Shown here piece by piece: positions 63,923 through 64,000 of a stretch of DNA of 64,000 nt. The notes below the pieces were generated by a model. The model ran no database searches and was not told where the DNA came from. It worked only from the letters and a program-made list of their open reading frames with translations. The position numbers were made by a program, and so were the translations under genes. The stretch's first letter is position 1. Every line of letters begins with the position of its first letter. Source of the DNA: Planococcus sp. CPCC 101016 (GTDB lineage Bacteria; Bacillota; Bacilli; Bacillales_A; Planococcaceae); the NCBI RefSeq assembly GCF_007859295.1, contig NZ_VOHB01000002.1, forward strand, positions 124,001 through 188,000. Reading direction: 5' to 3'.

Positions 63923-64000
63923 TCACCTCAGGCTGTTGAGCCGAAGGATGTGGTCGATTTCCCGATGGCCGAAAGCGATATAAGCCATACGCCGAAATGG
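63923..64000 (-). CDS. Possible C-terminal end of a leftward gene cut by the window
   Basis: On the minus strand the last 25 codons before TGA at 63925-63923 are open (PFRRMAYIAFGHREIDHILR, then LNSLR). The composition looks protein-like and the frame runs out of the window. No family can be named from 25 residues. A weak hairpin AAGGAACT/AGTTCCTT (about 63822-63851) follows and could be its terminator. Confidence 0.3.
   Translation of the reverse strand, partial: PFRRMAYIAFGHREIDHILRLNSLR

Overview
The window looks like chromosome from a low-to-mid GC Bacillota of the order Bacillales, most likely family Planococcaceae (Planococcus/Planomicrobium-like). This is an inference from strong AGGAGG-type ribosome binding sites, a T-box leader, LicT/RAT antitermination with cre boxes, Fur and CsoR operators, and many Bacillales-specific DUF families. 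I saw no rRNA, tRNA, CRISPR array, transposase or phage gene.

Layout. 1-3.1 kb: iron uptake (ABC substrate-binding lipoprotein, cut by the left edge, and its ATPase), divergent from a ferredoxin-NADP reductase across a Fur box, then a cupin. 3.2-12.2 kb: single genes (DUF2691, two transporters, an IsdG-type heme oxygenase, a PP2C-like phosphatase, a histidine phosphatase, a GNAT, a membrane diguanylate cyclase, an aldo-keto reductase). 12.2-14.5 kb: an unexplained structured stretch, a T-box riboswitch controlling an MFS transporter, and a short duplicated repeat. 14.5-19.5 kb: gluconate locus (RpiR regulator, 6-phosphogluconate dehydrogenase, GntP, GntK). 19.5-28.8 kb: a 20-bp tandem repeat, a structured dispersed repeat, an FAD dehydrogenase, and tightly overlapping small genes rich in GNAT acetyltransferases and DUF4181/DUF4083 membrane proteins. 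29-33.6 kb: nitrite reductase and siroheme synthesis (nirB, nirD, SUMT, CbiX/SirB). 33.8-34.7 kb: a solitary panB.

34.7-43.2 kb: a stretch full of small intergenic palindromes holding a frameshifted small gene, DUF5316, a PAS-GGDEF protein, a marR-paiA-paiB operon, GNAT, a YczE-like protein, an XRE-cupin regulator divergent from a DMT exporter, and an Lrp-type regulator divergent from a metallo-beta-lactamase-fold hydrolase. 44.5-51.9 kb: a decayed nitrite/sulfite-reductase-like gene, a DHA2 drug exporter and a copper-resistance set (csoR, copZ, copA, copB) with repeated CsoR-type operators. 52-61 kb: a beta-glucoside regulon (two GH1 phospho-beta-glucosidases, BglP, LicT, two HAD phosphatases). 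LicT would read three near-identical RAT/terminator leaders, two of them behind cre-overlapped promoters, including one in front of licT itself. 61-64 kb: a secreted M23 murein hydrolase activator, a universal stress protein and possibly the tail of another gene at the right edge.

The most interesting unexplained material is intergenic: three or four small repeat families, one with apparent compensatory base changes, a parS-like site, a T-box in front of an exporter-like MFS gene, and several gene remnants.
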